A stretch of 64,000 nt of DNA from CAVTWD01 sp963738325 (lineage in GTDB: Bacteria > Actinomycetota > Acidimicrobiia > Acidimicrobiales > Ilumatobacteraceae), in assembly GCA_963738325.1 (NCBI GenBank), contig CAVTWD010000009.1, positions 791,258 to 855,257 of the forward strand, given 5' to 3'. Position numbers and translations under genes: made by a program. Below, in pieces: positions 52,002 through 61,744 of this stretch. The stretch's first letter is position 1. Every line of letters starts with the position of its first letter. The notes under the pieces are model-generated. The model searched no databases and was not told where the DNA came from. It saw only the letters and a program-made list of their open reading frames with translations.

Positions 52002-54317
52002 GATTCCAGGACTCCTGACGCAATGAGCTGAAAGCCTTGCAATACGAGGTGCTATCCACCACCTGCCGCTCCGTGCGGTCCATAAGTGTTGAAGGGGTGT
52101 GAGACGGGGAGGTGGCGGTGGCGGCAGGCGGAGTGGCGGTGGGCAAGGGTTGTCCGATGCCGGTGCCGGTCGCCCCTTTCGGGTCCTCGCCCGTGTCGAG
52201 TGGGGTGGACCTGGTCGAGTCGGGCGAGGGTGGCGTGGTGTTCGTGTGGGGGATGGCGACGTGGTGTTGGCAGCCGGGGGATGTGGCGGGCCGGCGGCTG
52301 GCGGCGGTGCAGCTGATCGAGGCGGGCGCGGCCCGCGTCGGCGAGGTGGCTGTCGCCTTCGGCACCGATGATGTGACCCTGTGGCGCTGGCGCCGGGAGT
52401 ACCGCGACGGCGGGGTGGCGGCGCTCGTCCCCGAGCGGCCCGGCCCCCGTGGGCCCTCCAAGCTGACCGAGGAGAAGGTGGCCGAGATACGCGGGCTGCG
52501 GGCCGAGGGGTTGTCGCGTGCCGAGATCGTCGAGCGTGCTGGGGTGGGTGCGGGGACGGTGTCGCGGGCGCTGGCCGGATCGGCACCGGCGCAGCCAGCG
52601 CCGGCGCGCGCCAGCGGGCTCGAGCCGCTGGCCCGCCCCGAACCCCGGGAGGCCGAACGTCAGGCGGCTCGGCGCGGCGAGCTGGCCGAGGCCGAGCCCC
52701 GCATCACCCCGGGGGCGTCGCTGCCGTTGGCCGGGGCGCTGGTCGTGCTGCCGGCTCTGGCGGTCACGGGCCTGCTCGACTGCGTCGAGGCGACCTACGG
52801 TCGGGCCAGGGCCGCCTTCTACGGGCTGCGCAGTCTGGTGCTCACCGTCGTGTTCGCTGCGCTGGTGGGCGAACCCCGGGCCGAGGGCCTCACCCGCGTC
52901 GACCCCGTCGACCTCGGCCGGCTGCTGGGCCTCGACCGGGCACCAGAGCCGAAGACCTTGCGCCGGCGCATGGCCGCCCTCGCCTCCCGGTACAGGGCCG
53001 CCGAGCTGCTCGCCGCCCTGGCCCACCGCCACGCCGCTGCCGACGCGGACGCGCTCGGAGTGCTCTACGTGGACGGTCACGTACGCGCCTACCACGGCAG
53101 GGCGAAGGTGGCCAAGGCGCACCTGGCCCGCCTGCGCCTGTCCATGCCCGCCGAGGTCGACACGTGGGTGGCCGACCGCAACGGCGACGGGCTGGTGGTG
53201 TTCTCGGCGCCGCCGGGGGCGTCGCTGGCCGCCGAGCTGCGCCGGGTCGCCGCCTGGGCACGCCAGCTCCTCGGCCCCGACCGTCGCCCCACCATCTGCT
53301 TCGACCGGGCCGGCTGGTCCCCGACGCTGTTCGCCGAGCTCGTCGCCTCGGGCTTCGACATCCTGACCTACCGCAAAGGCGCCAAGCCCCTCGAACCCCG
53401 CCGCGTGTTCGCCGAGCACACCTTCGTCGACGACGCCGGCACCGAACACCGCTACCTTCTCGCCGACCGGCGGGTGCGCGTCCCCTACACCCAGAAGGGC
53501 CGGCGGCGCGCCTTCGCCTGCCGTCAGATCACCCGGCTCGACCCCGACAGCGGACACCAGACCCAGATCCTCACCACCCCGCCGACCCCGACCCCGCCCC
53601 CCTGGCGCACGCCATGTTCAGCCGCTGGCGCCAGGAGAACTTCTTCCGCTACATGCGCGCCCACTTCGGCCTCGACGCCCTCGACGCCTACGACCTCGCC
53701 GACGACGACCCCACCCGCCTCGTCCCCAACCCCGCCCGGCGCGCCGCCGACGCCCGCGTCCGCGACGCCCGACGAGTCCTGGAAGCAGCCGAAGCCGAAG
53801 AAGGCCGCGCCACCCTCGACGGTCGACGCGACAAGATAGCCGCCGCCGAGATAGCCGCCGCCTTCGCCGCCGCCCGCACCCACCTCACCGAACTCGCAAC
53901 CGCCGCCCGGGCCATCCCCGCCCGCGTCCCACTCGGCGACGCACACCCCGACGCCGCCCGCCTCGATCCCGAACGCAAACGCATCCACGACGCCATCCGC
54001 ATGGCCACCTACAACGCTGAATCCGCACTCGCTCGCCTGCTCACCAACCACTACCCCCGCGCCGATGACGAGGCTCGCAGCCTGCTGCGTGAGATCTTCG
54101 CCAGCCCCGCCGACCTCGAGGTGATCGGCGAAGAGTTGCACGTACGCGTCAAGCCTCTATCGGCACCCCGGCGGACACGGGCGCTCGCCGGCCTCTGCGA
54201 CGACCTCACAACAACCGAAACGACCTACCCCGGCACGAAGCTCCGCCTCGTCTACAGCGTCAAGCAGGCCTGACAACTTGCAGCAACTCGCGGTCGCGCG
54301 TCAGGAGTCCTGGAATC
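52002..54317 (+). mobile_element. 2.3-kb insertion sequence with 20-bp perfect inverted repeats
   Basis: Ends are GATTCCAGGACTCCTGACGC (52002-52021) and its exact reverse complement (54298-54317). It carries one transposase gene and has split a recombinase between the codons for HIDG and IASNP. No clear target duplication is seen. Family unassigned; the transposase has an N-terminal HTH_29-like region and a C-terminal WRQENFF-x-YM motif. Confidence 0.85.
52112..54273 (+). CDS. DDE-type transposase of the 2.3-kb IS (one frameshift)
   Basis: About 720 residues. HTH region AVQLIEAGAARVGEVAVAFG, TLWRWRREYRDGGVAAL, then a second HTH; middle part with LGVLYVDGHVRAYHGRAKV (first Asp), TICFDRAGWSPTLFAELVA (second Asp) and RVFAEHTFVDDAG. 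At ~53,585 (a C-rich stretch) the frame changes to one carrying HAMFSRWRQENFFRYMRAHF (Glu motif) and runs to TGA at 54,271-54,273. The shift may be an indel error or a translational frameshift. The true start may be as late as ATG 52253. Confidence 0.8.
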
Positions 54318-54914
54318 GCGTCGAACCCGGCCCAGTACGTCCGTCGCCCCAAGGTCCCGCCCAGCGAGGGTCACGGCATGGACCGTGCCGAGTTGGGCAC
54401 GTTCTTGTTCACCGCCGAACGGTTCGACCGCGATCACGCCGCGCTGGCCGTGCTTCTTGGTCTCAATGGGTTGCGAGTGTCAGAGGCTTGCGGAACCAAC
54501 ATTGAGGACTTGGCGGTGCAGCGCGGCCATCGCACGCTGCGGATCCTCGGCAAGGGCGGCAAGCCCGCCACGATCCCGCTCGTGCCCCGCACGGCGAGGA
54601 CGATCGATCTGGTTGTCGGTGAGCGGCACGAGGGACCGATCCTGCGCCGCAAGGACGGCCAACGCCTGGATCGGCGCACCGCACACCGTTGGGTCCGCTC
54701 GATCGGCAAACGCGGCGGACTCGGAGTCGTCCATCCGCACATGCTCCGCGCCGGGTTCATCATGGCTGCCCTCGACGCTGGCGTGCCGCTCCGCGATGTG
54801 CAGATCGCCGCCCGCCACGCCGATCCGAGAACTACCACGATCTACGACCGCCGCAGAGAGAACTTCGACCGGCACGCCGCCTATGTCGTCGTGGCGTTCG
54901 TCGCCGGAGGCTGA
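54318..54914 (+). pseudogene. XerC/D-like tyrosine recombinase, C-terminal part (split by IS)
   Basis: Continues the recombinase after the IS: a linker (ASNPAQYVRRPKVPPSEG), then the catalytic domain with GLNGLRVSEACGTNIEDL (Arg), GKGGKPATIPLVPRTAR, VHPHMLRAGFIMAALDAGVP (where HxLRH is expected) and IAARHADPRTTTIYDRR (nucleophile Tyr). In HMLRAGF the second His is Ala, so the ancestor may already have been atypical. Split, it cannot give a full enzyme. Confidence 0.8.
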
Positions 54915-55557
54915 CAGTTCTCACTGCTCAAGCGGCACTTCGGGGACGCGGCAGCGGCCGCCTGCACGGGCTAGTTCTGGGGCGCGCGTTCGGGAACGCG
55001 ATGGCTACGACGGGCACGTTCCCCTATCCGTCGATCGGTCGCGCTCGCGGCAGACAGCGCGAAGCGGATTCGCCGGCTTCGATGGCGCTGCGCAGCCGGC
55101 GTTCGAGGGCAGTAGGCGCCGCGGTTGCGGCACGCGATTGGGGGATATCCGCCGGTCGGCGTTCGGTCCTCAGTCGACCGCCTGGCCTGCTGTCGCTGCG
55201 CGGCTTGCTCGGCGTCGGTTTGGTCCTCGCCGCTGACCGGTAGCTTCCGACAACTCCCAGTGAAGGGCCCGTGTCGCGCTTTTCGGCAACTCGCTCTCCA
55301 TCACCGCGGTCGTCTGCCGGCATATAGTGTGTTCGATGTCGGCCGAGAGCTGATCACTGGTGCGAGGAGCTCGCAATGCCCAAGGTCATCGCCGACGTCG
55401 ACACGCCTCACACCTGGGTGGCCAATCAGGACGGACAACGCCGGAGACCGGCGCCGAGGTGATTGGCCGGCGGCTGTTCGACGTCGTCAATGTCGCACGG
55501 TTGACGAACACGAGCAATCGCTCGTATCTCGACGATACCCACGGAGGCGAGACCGCG
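54915..55557 (+). other. 643 bp with a possible decayed RibD/DHFR-like remnant
   Basis: Around 55,376-55,500, MPKVIADVDTPHTWVANQDG resembles the start and ETGAEVIGRRLFDVVN (another frame) a middle motif of RibD-C/dihydrofolate-reductase-like proteins, but nearly everything between and after is gone. A TATAGT/TAGTGT box at ~55,323 could be its promoter. The remaining sequence shows nothing recognisable. Confidence 0.35.
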
Positions 55558-56913
55558 ATGCCGAGGATCAGCGAGGGACGCGACCGGCCCTGGTGGCCCC
55601 GGGGCATCGTCCCGATCGCGGCGACGGTCGTCGCCCTCACTGCCGCGTCGTGCAGTTCGGGGTCGAGCTCGTCCGGGCCGACGACCACGGCCGCTCCGGC
55701 CACGACGACCGCACCGGCCGCGCCCGCCACGACCGCAGCAGCAGCGAGCGCCTGTGTCACGGACGTCGACAAGGTGATCGCCACCAAGCCGACTCCGACG
55801 TCGACGAGCGCGTCGCTGCCGGCCGACCTGGTGGCCAAGCTCGACGCCGCCGCTCAGTCGTCGTTCAAGCTGGCGGCCGCCCCGGGTGCCATCGTCGGCG
55901 TACGGACGCCGCAGGGGACGTGGATCAAGGCCTATGGCGTCGCCGACCCGGCGACCAATGCGGCGATGACCGACGACATGCACACGCGGATCGGGTCGGT
56001 CACCAAGACCTTCACCGGCACGATGATCATGCAACTGGCGGAGCAGGGGAAGCTGTCGCTGGACGACACCATCGACAAGTACGTCTCCGGTATCCCCAAC
56101 GGGAACCGGGTGACGTTGCGGATGCTGGCCAACATGACAAGTGGCGTTGCCAGCTACACGCGGTCGACGAAGTTCACGGACACCTATTTCAGCAAGCCGG
56201 AGGCGATCTGGACCCCGGACCAACTGGTCGCCATCGGCGTCAGCGAATCACCGCTGTTCGAACCAGGAGGGCAGTTCGACTACTCGAACACGAACACGGT
56301 CCTGCTCGGTCTGGTTATCGAGAAGGTGACCGGCCAGCCGATCGGCACTGTCATCAAGCGGCTGATCTTCGATCCTCTCCGCCTGGCGAACACTGTTTGG
56401 CCGGGCGACTCCACCGACATCCCCGCTCCCTACGCGCAGGGCTTCACCCTGCAGGGCGACGCGGCCACGCCGGCCAACCCGAGCAATGCCACCAACTGGA
56501 ACCCATCTTGGGGCTGGACGGCGGGCGAGCTGATCTCGAGCATGCAGGACCTCCTGGTCTATGACCGGGCGTTGAGCACCGGCCAAGGCCTGCTCACCCC
56601 CGCTATCCAGGCCGAACGTCTCCGGTCGATCCCCGGGCCTGCGGGCTACGGCATCGGCTTTGGTTGCATCGACGGCTGGGTCGGTCACACCGGCGAGCTG
56701 CCCGGCTACAACACCTCGCTCTACTACGACACCACGACGGACACATCGATCGTGGTTCAGACCAACAGCGACATCGCGTCGGGCGATTGCCCGGAGTCGC
56801 CGACCCTCACCGACGATCCGCGCGAAGCGGTGTGTTCGGCACCGGCTACGCGGGTCTTCGTCGCCCTCTCCACCGCGGTCGGGCACACCTTCACACCTAT
56901 CCCGCAAAAATGA
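55558..56913 (+). CDS. Secreted serine hydrolase (class C beta-lactamase / D-Ala-D-Ala carboxypeptidase fold)
   Basis: 451 aa from ATG 55558 (GGAGG at 55543-55547). A lipoprotein signal (GIVPIAATVVALTAASC) and Thr/Ala-rich spacer precede the catalytic domain: RIGSVTKTFTGTMIMQLAEQ (S-x-x-K nucleophile, ~147), QFDYSNTNTVLLGLVIEKVT (Y-x-N, ~242) and WVGHTGELPGYNTSLYYD (HTG in place of KTG). This set is shared by beta-lactamase-like esterases and DD-peptidases; resistance function is not implied. Extracytoplasmic. Confidence 0.88.
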   Translation: MPRISEGRDRPWWPRGIVPIAATVVALTAASCSSGSSSSGPTTTAAPATTTAPAAPATTAAAASACVTDVDKVIATKPTPTSTSASLPADLVAKLDAAAQSSFKLAAAPGAIVGVRTPQGTWIKAYGVADPATNAAMTDDMHTRIGSVTKTFTGTMIMQLAEQGKLSLDDTIDKYVSGIPNGNRVTLRMLANMTSGVASYTRSTKFTDTYFSKPEAIWTPDQLVAIGVSESPLFEPGGQFDYSNTNTVLLGLVIEKVTGQPIGTVIKRLIFDPLRLANTVWPGDSTDIPAPYAQGFTLQGDAATPANPSNATNWNPSWGWTAGELISSMQDLLVYDRALSTGQGLLTPAIQAERLRSIPGPAGYGIGFGCIDGWVGHTGELPGYNTSLYYDTTTDTSIVVQTNSDIASGDCPESPTLTDDPREAVCSAPATRVFVALSTAVGHTFTPIPQK

Positions 56914-57269
56914 AGCCCTGCGGGCCACCAACTCGCCTGGCGATCCGCTCCTTCCGCCACCAGTGCCATCGGTCCGTCGCGCTCACGGCAACAAGAGGGA
57001 AGCGAGCACGCTTGGCTCAGCCAGGCTGCCGAGCCGACGGTTGGTGACACCTGCGATGGCAAACCAGTCGCGCGTTCTTCGATGGGTCGCACCGGTCGTG
57101 GGCACCGATCCGAGTGGCGTGGATAGGTCCGGAGGGCGGCGCGACGATGCGTGTTTCTTGATCACCCAGTCCGGGGCCAACCGGATCGCGAGGATCGTGA
57201 GTGATGGCGCCGCCACTGGCTGCGGGCCAACGGACATCGGAACCGTGAGCATGCAGCCTGCCACTGCTG
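56914..57269. other. 356 bp without a recognisable gene
   Basis: No family resemblance in any frame. TATATT at 57284-57289, just inside the next ORF, looks like a -10 box and casts some doubt on that gene's start. Confidence 0.35.
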
Positions 57270-57989
57270 GTGTCCGGCGGCAATATATTCGCGCAGGAGG
57301 ACGAGCTGGCGCTCTACAGGCGGGCGAAGCGACGGATGGTCAACGTGGTCCGCTCGCTCTCAGACGACGAGCTGGCGGCAGTCTGCCCGGCGTGCCCGGC
57401 CTGGTCGATTCGCGATCTTGTTGCGCACCACGTGCATGTCGTCGGCGCCTACACGGACGAAACGGCTCCGCCGGAGGCGCGGGGAGGCTTCCTGGAGATC
57501 GATGATGCCACGCGCGAGGCCGCAGGAGTGGTGCGGGACGAGTGGACCGAGGCGGGGGTCATCGGGCGCCGGGGGTTACCACTCGAACGGATACTCGACG
57601 AGTGGGCCGGCGTGGTGAGGCGGATGAAGCCGGATGACGAGGCCAGTCTGTTCGACTTGATTGTGCATCTCGGTGACGTCGTCGAGGCGCTCGGTGATCG
57701 ACGCGGGGTGGACACCGAGCTTGCCGAGCGCGCGATCTACACGTGCTACGAGTTCGCGCTCACCCGACGCCTCGCTCGACTCGGCGACACCGTGACTCTT
57801 CAGTGCTGCGACACCGGCACGCGCATCGGGACGTTTCCCCGCGCCGCTGAGGTCCGCGGCACAGCAAATGAATTGCTCCGGACGCTCGCCGGTCGACGCA
57901 CTCGAGCCGAAGCCGACGAGGCACTCGATTGGGGTGACGCATCACTCGATGCGCGTCATCTCTTCCCGGTCTACGGCTGGCCGATTTGA
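57270..57989 (+). CDS. Maleylpyruvate-isomerase-family (DinB-like) protein
   Basis: 239 aa. The N-terminal mycothiol-dependent maleylpyruvate isomerase domain is clear: RRAKRRMVNVVRSLSDDELA, then ACPAWSIRDLVAHHVHVVGA (metal His) and SLFDLIVHLGDVVEALGD. The C-terminal half is of the MDMPI/TIGR03083 type. The start at GTG 57270 is provisional: a TATATT box and an AGGAGG follow within 30 bp, so translation may begin later. Substrate unknown. Confidence 0.75.
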   Translation: MSGGNIFAQEDELALYRRAKRRMVNVVRSLSDDELAAVCPACPAWSIRDLVAHHVHVVGAYTDETAPPEARGGFLEIDDATREAAGVVRDEWTEAGVIGRRGLPLERILDEWAGVVRRMKPDDEASLFDLIVHLGDVVEALGDRRGVDTELAERAIYTCYEFALTRRLARLGDTVTLQCCDTGTRIGTFPRAAEVRGTANELLRTLAGRRTRAEADEALDWGDASLDARHLFPVYGWPI

Positions 57990-58608
57990 GGCTTGCGGAC
58001 GTCGTTCACCCGCGACCGAATGCGACTGTGCTCCGCCGGATTACCGAGGCGCTCCCAGTCCGCATCAATGGCGCTCATGACAACGTGCGCAACAAGGGAT
58101 GAAGCCCGCTCAGGATCCAGCACTCCGACCAACGAGCCCATAACGGTCGGACGGCGGATCGTCGGGACGGTGGGCGAAAGCGCCAGGCGAGGGCAGGCAA
58201 CTCCAGCGGGCGCGGGCACCTTCGCGAACGCGCTGCGTCGCGCCCGACTCGGCGTTCCGCGCCAGCGGGGGGAGGTCCGATGTGCCACAGAACGGCAGGC
58301 TGGTCGATCCAGCCGCGGTGTCCCTGAACGTCCGCCGGCTGGAGGGCCTTGACCCACCGTGGGCCATCGCCGAGTGGCCGTCGAGGGGCGCGCGTCCGGT
58401 CCTTCACGCTCGGCTCTCCGATTGGGAAGGTGCTCGAGGTGGCGCCGACGCAGCGGTCAGTTGTCTGTCCCGACCCTTGTTCCGTCGGATGGCATTGCCC
58501 GCATCGTCGTGTAATTCGATCTGTGACCGTTGCCGAACTCTGGCGTCTGCGGTCGTCGGAAGCGTCCGAACCCGATGAGTTCGCTGCCCGCCGGGAGTCG
58601 TCATTCTC
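57990..58608. other. 619 bp without a confident gene
   Basis: Only short ORFs without family resemblance; codon use is poorer than in flanking genes. Possibly decayed sequence. Confidence 0.35.
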
Positions 58609-59019
58609 ATGGACCACACGATCAGCCTGGCCATCGCCGACAGGCGCCGCTCGCTCGTCTTCTACCGCGACGGGCTCGGGCTCGAAGGCTTCGGCCCGCT
58701 CGCCGACGACGGAGTCCCCGAGCCGCTCCAGCTTCGCCTCGCGCCGAGCGTCAGCCTCATGCTGATCCCCACCGGTGGGTTCGGCTGGGTCGCGGGCGAG
58801 GACCGCGTGGCCCCGCCAGGCGCCAACGAGTGCGTGCTCTCCGTTTACGCCGTTGACGAGGACGCCGTGCGGGCGCGCTACGAGGCCGCCCTCGCCGCCG
58901 GCGGAACCACCGTCTACGAGCCCTCGCCGCGTGAGTGGGGCGCCTTCGCAGCCCAAGTTGCCGACCCCGACGGCCACCTCTGGATGATCCTGGTCCGGCC
59001 GCCCGACTGGACCGCTTGA
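58609..59019 (+). CDS. VOC-family (glyoxalase-like) protein
   Basis: 136 aa. TISLAIADRRRSLVFYRDGL, LQLRLAPSVSLMLIPTGGFG, CVLSVYAVDEDAVRARYEA and FAAQVADPDGHLWMILVRPP form the paired beta-alpha-beta3 units of a VOC protein. The ending PDGHLWMI is typical of the glyoxalase/bleomycin-resistance-like group. Single ATG start, no operon partner. Substrate unknown. Confidence 0.8.
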   Translation: MDHTISLAIADRRRSLVFYRDGLGLEGFGPLADDGVPEPLQLRLAPSVSLMLIPTGGFGWVAGEDRVAPPGANECVLSVYAVDEDAVRARYEAALAAGGTTVYEPSPREWGAFAAQVADPDGHLWMILVRPPDWTA

Positions 59020-59175
59020 CCTTGACCGTCACCAGCTCTCAAGCGGGACGATCGGGCACGCTCCTAGAACGCTGGCTGGGCGGGGCGCTGTCGGTGGTTC
59101 GGCAGGCGGACTTCCCCCGTGCCCTCGAACCGCTGTCGCCGGTCCTGTCCTGCGTTGTCTGGCAACATCCTGCGG

Positions 59176-59643
59176 ATGGCGACCCCGATCGGCCCCGAAG
59201 CACAGCGGTCCAATCCCGCACTCGAAGCGCTGTCGCCATTGGTCGGCGTGTGGCGCACGACCGGGAGGCATCCCCTCGTCCCGGGCACGACGTTCCACGG
59301 CCGCACATCGTTCGAGTGGCACGAGGGCGGTGCGTTCGTGTTGATGCGCTCGGAGATCGACGAGCCGCAGATTCCGAGCGCGGTGGCGGTCATCGGCTCC
59401 GACGACGCCGCCGGCACGTTCACGATGGTCTACTTCGACGAGCGTGATATCTCGCGCCGGTACGCGGTCGAGGTGGCCGACGGCGAGGTGCGCTGGCACC
59501 GCGACGAAGCGGGGTTCGCGCAGCGCATGGTGTTCACCGTCGCCGCCGACGGCCGGCGGCTCGACGCGCGAGGGACGATGTCGCGCGACGGCGGCCCGTG
59601 GGAAGACGACTTGCAGCTCACCTATGAGCGCCTCGACTCGTAG
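59176..59643 (+). CDS. DUF1579-like / lipocalin-type beta-barrel protein
   Basis: 155 aa from ATG 59176. A small beta-barrel: ALEALSPLVGVWRTTGRHPL, TSFEWHEGGAFVLMRSEID, SAVAVIGSDDAAGTFTMVYF, VADGEVRWHRDEAGFAQRMV and WEDDLQLTYERLDS. The conserved GxW at the start and strand order recall DUF1579/nitrobindin-like barrels, but no ligand residues can be named. Cytosolic, function unknown. Confidence 0.65.
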   Translation: MATPIGPEAQRSNPALEALSPLVGVWRTTGRHPLVPGTTFHGRTSFEWHEGGAFVLMRSEIDEPQIPSAVAVIGSDDAAGTFTMVYFDERDISRRYAVEVADGEVRWHRDEAGFAQRMVFTVAADGRRLDARGTMSRDGGPWEDDLQLTYERLDS

Positions 59644-59827
59644 AACCACGATTCGATGCGGTCGGGCCCGGGCCAGGCGTCTCCGGATCAATCGGAACAG
59701 ACGGGCGCGAGGCGCGCCGCATGACGCCGGATCCGAGACCGCCCGTCGCAGGACCGAAAGCCGATCATGGCCCGTACCGTCCGTTGCGGCGTACTGTGGC
59801 GAGTCGCCCCGCGCCGGAGGTATCGGC

Positions 59828-60304
59828 ATGAGCCATGCGGCAACCCGGCCGCCGAAACACCCGCCGCCGTGGTTCGTGCACACGGCCTGGCGCGTTCATC
59901 GCGCGCTGTACCGGCTCAGCGGCGGCCGATTCCTTTGGACCCCGTCGAACAAACGGGGCTGGGGTTCGCTGCGCCTCACGACTGTTGGGCGGAAGTCGGG
60001 GCAAGAGCGCAGCGTCATCATCGGCTACCTCGAAGACGGCCCCAATCTCGTCGCGCTCGCAATGAACGGGTGGGACGAGGGCCGTCCCGCGTGGTGGCTC
60101 AATCTCGAGGCCCATCCAGATGCCGTCATTCGATTGGCAGACGAGCAGCCCCGCCCGGTAAGTGCCCGTCTTTCGACGGGGGAGGAGCGTGAGCGGCTGT
60201 GGCAGCGCTGGGTCGCGGTCGATCCCAGGATCGGCGTGTTTGCGAGCGGCCGGTCGACCACCACGCCGGTGATCGTCCTCGAACCGCGTAAACAAAGCGC
60301 CTGA
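59828..60304 (+). CDS. Deazaflavin (F420)-dependent nitroreductase-family protein
   Basis: 158 aa from ATG 59828, GGAGG upstream and a TACTGT box at ~59,790. Family blocks: FVHTAWRVHRALYRLSGGRF, SLRLTTVGRKSGQERSVIIG, LVALAMNGWDEGRPAWWLNL and HPDAVIRLADEQPRPVSARL. Like the protein at 47.5 kb, it probably transfers hydride from F420H2 to a quinone or xenobiotic. Confidence 0.82.
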   Translation: MSHAATRPPKHPPPWFVHTAWRVHRALYRLSGGRFLWTPSNKRGWGSLRLTTVGRKSGQERSVIIGYLEDGPNLVALAMNGWDEGRPAWWLNLEAHPDAVIRLADEQPRPVSARLSTGEERERLWQRWVAVDPRIGVFASGRSTTTPVIVLEPRKQSA

Positions 60305-60533
60305 CACACCGGCGCGATGGTGTATGCCCTGATCAGGTGACGAAGCTGATCTCCGAAGAAACAGCTGCCTCGTCATGCCGCTGCAGCGTACGCTCCGCCC
60401 AGGACTGTCCCCTACCGCCGGCTGAGCAGCCGCGCTCGAGCGTGCTCATGACCACGGAGCGAGGTGTGCGTATCGGAGATCGGCCAGGGTCGATGCGGCC
60501 ACCCGTCGCCCGTTGTCGAGTCCACATCGCACC

Positions 60534-61616
60534 TCAACTGGGTGGAGTGTCCTCGGGGGCATCGGCCGTCAGCGCATCCAGGTAGCGGCGCTCGGCCTCG
60601 AACAACGGCTCGAACCATGCCACCAGATCCTCGACGGTCGCTAGATCAGGCGGCACAGGGTTGTTCTCGACGAACTTCGCTTCCAAGTACTGGGTGAAGT
60701 ACGCCTCAAGCGTCCGACGCGGGTGGTTCGCGATCCACGACTCGTAGAAAGACTCATGAATCTCGTAGTGGTGCGTGTGGATGAAGGGCGACCACAGCTC
60801 GCGTAGCTCGTCGTGGTCGGCACCCGGCCGGTTGATGATCTCTGTCTGCTCCATCCGCCGGTCCTCGATGTCGCCCCAGGCATCCTTGAGGAGTTGCTTG
60901 GCTTCGACGTCAGTCACCGGAGCGCTGTAGCCGAACACCGTGAACATGAAGGCGTGACGCAGGTATTCCTGCGCTGCCGCCCACTCCCGCTCGATCATGG
61001 AGCCGTCTTGGTAGTCCTTGTGCTCCACTGGGCACAGCAACTGGCTCGACATGAGAGTGTTGCCGCATTGCCAGCACCGGGCACCCGGGACTCCACGGAC
61101 TTGCTCGTGCTCCAGGCAGCGGCCGACGGCCACGTTGCCGTGAAGGAACCAGATGGTCGGCAGCGAGCTTCCGGGGACGCCCGCCCGCTGGAGTCGAAGG
61201 TGCGCCTGAAACAGGAACGGGTCCCAGTTGAACGTGAACACAGCGTCCTTGTCGCGCAGCGAGAGCAGCAAGGCGTCGTAGATGGTTGGTTCGGCGGGTA
61301 GTTCCAGCTGCGCGAAGTACTTCCTCACCAGTTCGTCGATTCCCGCCGTCAGCTCGCGGTCTCGGTCGTGCAGACGCGAGTAGGCCGCCTCGAAGTCGGA
61401 GCCTGCGAGGTGACGTAGGTCTTCGGGGAACCGTGAGGCCAGGTCGAGTTCAGTGGCCACGTCGCGGAGCAGCGGCACCTGGCGACCGTGCAGGTCACCG
61501 TTCGGGAGCGCGGCCTTGCTTGCCCCGGCACCCAGCAGCACCACATGAGGCGCTGCTCTCAGGGTTGTGTCGATCTCCTGCTGGACCGTCACCTCTAGAT
61601 CGCTCATGTCCGTCAC
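60534..61616 (-). CDS. SIR2-like NAD-binding protein with zinc-ribbon insert
   Basis: 360 aa from GTG 61616 (AGGAGAA upstream). Rossmann start APHVVLLGAGASKAALPNGD, then FTFNWDPFLFQAHLRLQ in place of the TxNxD segment of SIR2 families, the expected His in FLHGNVAVG, a Zn-binding insert with Cys-x2-Cys (ARCWQCGNTL) and Cys-x4-His (LLCPVEHKDY), and FMFTVFGYSAPVTDVEAKQ. The C-terminal third is acidic and helical. Stand-alone SIR2-like proteins deplete NAD+ in some phage-defence systems; here no defence partner is adjacent, only an IS. Role is inferred, not shown. Confidence 0.7.
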   Translation of the reverse strand: MTDMSDLEVTVQQEIDTTLRAAPHVVLLGAGASKAALPNGDLHGRQVPLLRDVATELDLASRFPEDLRHLAGSDFEAAYSRLHDRDRELTAGIDELVRKYFAQLELPAEPTIYDALLLSLRDKDAVFTFNWDPFLFQAHLRLQRAGVPGSSLPTIWFLHGNVAVGRCLEHEQVRGVPGARCWQCGNTLMSSQLLCPVEHKDYQDGSMIEREWAAAQEYLRHAFMFTVFGYSAPVTDVEAKQLLKDAWGDIEDRRMEQTEIINRPGADHDELRELWSPFIHTHHYEIHESFYESWIANHPRRTLEAYFTQYLEAKFVENNPVPPDLATVEDLVAWFEPLFEAERRYLDALTADAPEDTPPS

Positions 61617-61744
61617 GAGTTGATTCTCCTCACCTGCCACGAGGTAGTTGCAGGGATAGTCGCCGCTCGTCTGAGGTTCGTCGCTGACCACAAGCTTTAA
61701 AAGAGGTTCGCTAAATAGGGTGACAAGTCTGGGACACTTGGGGC

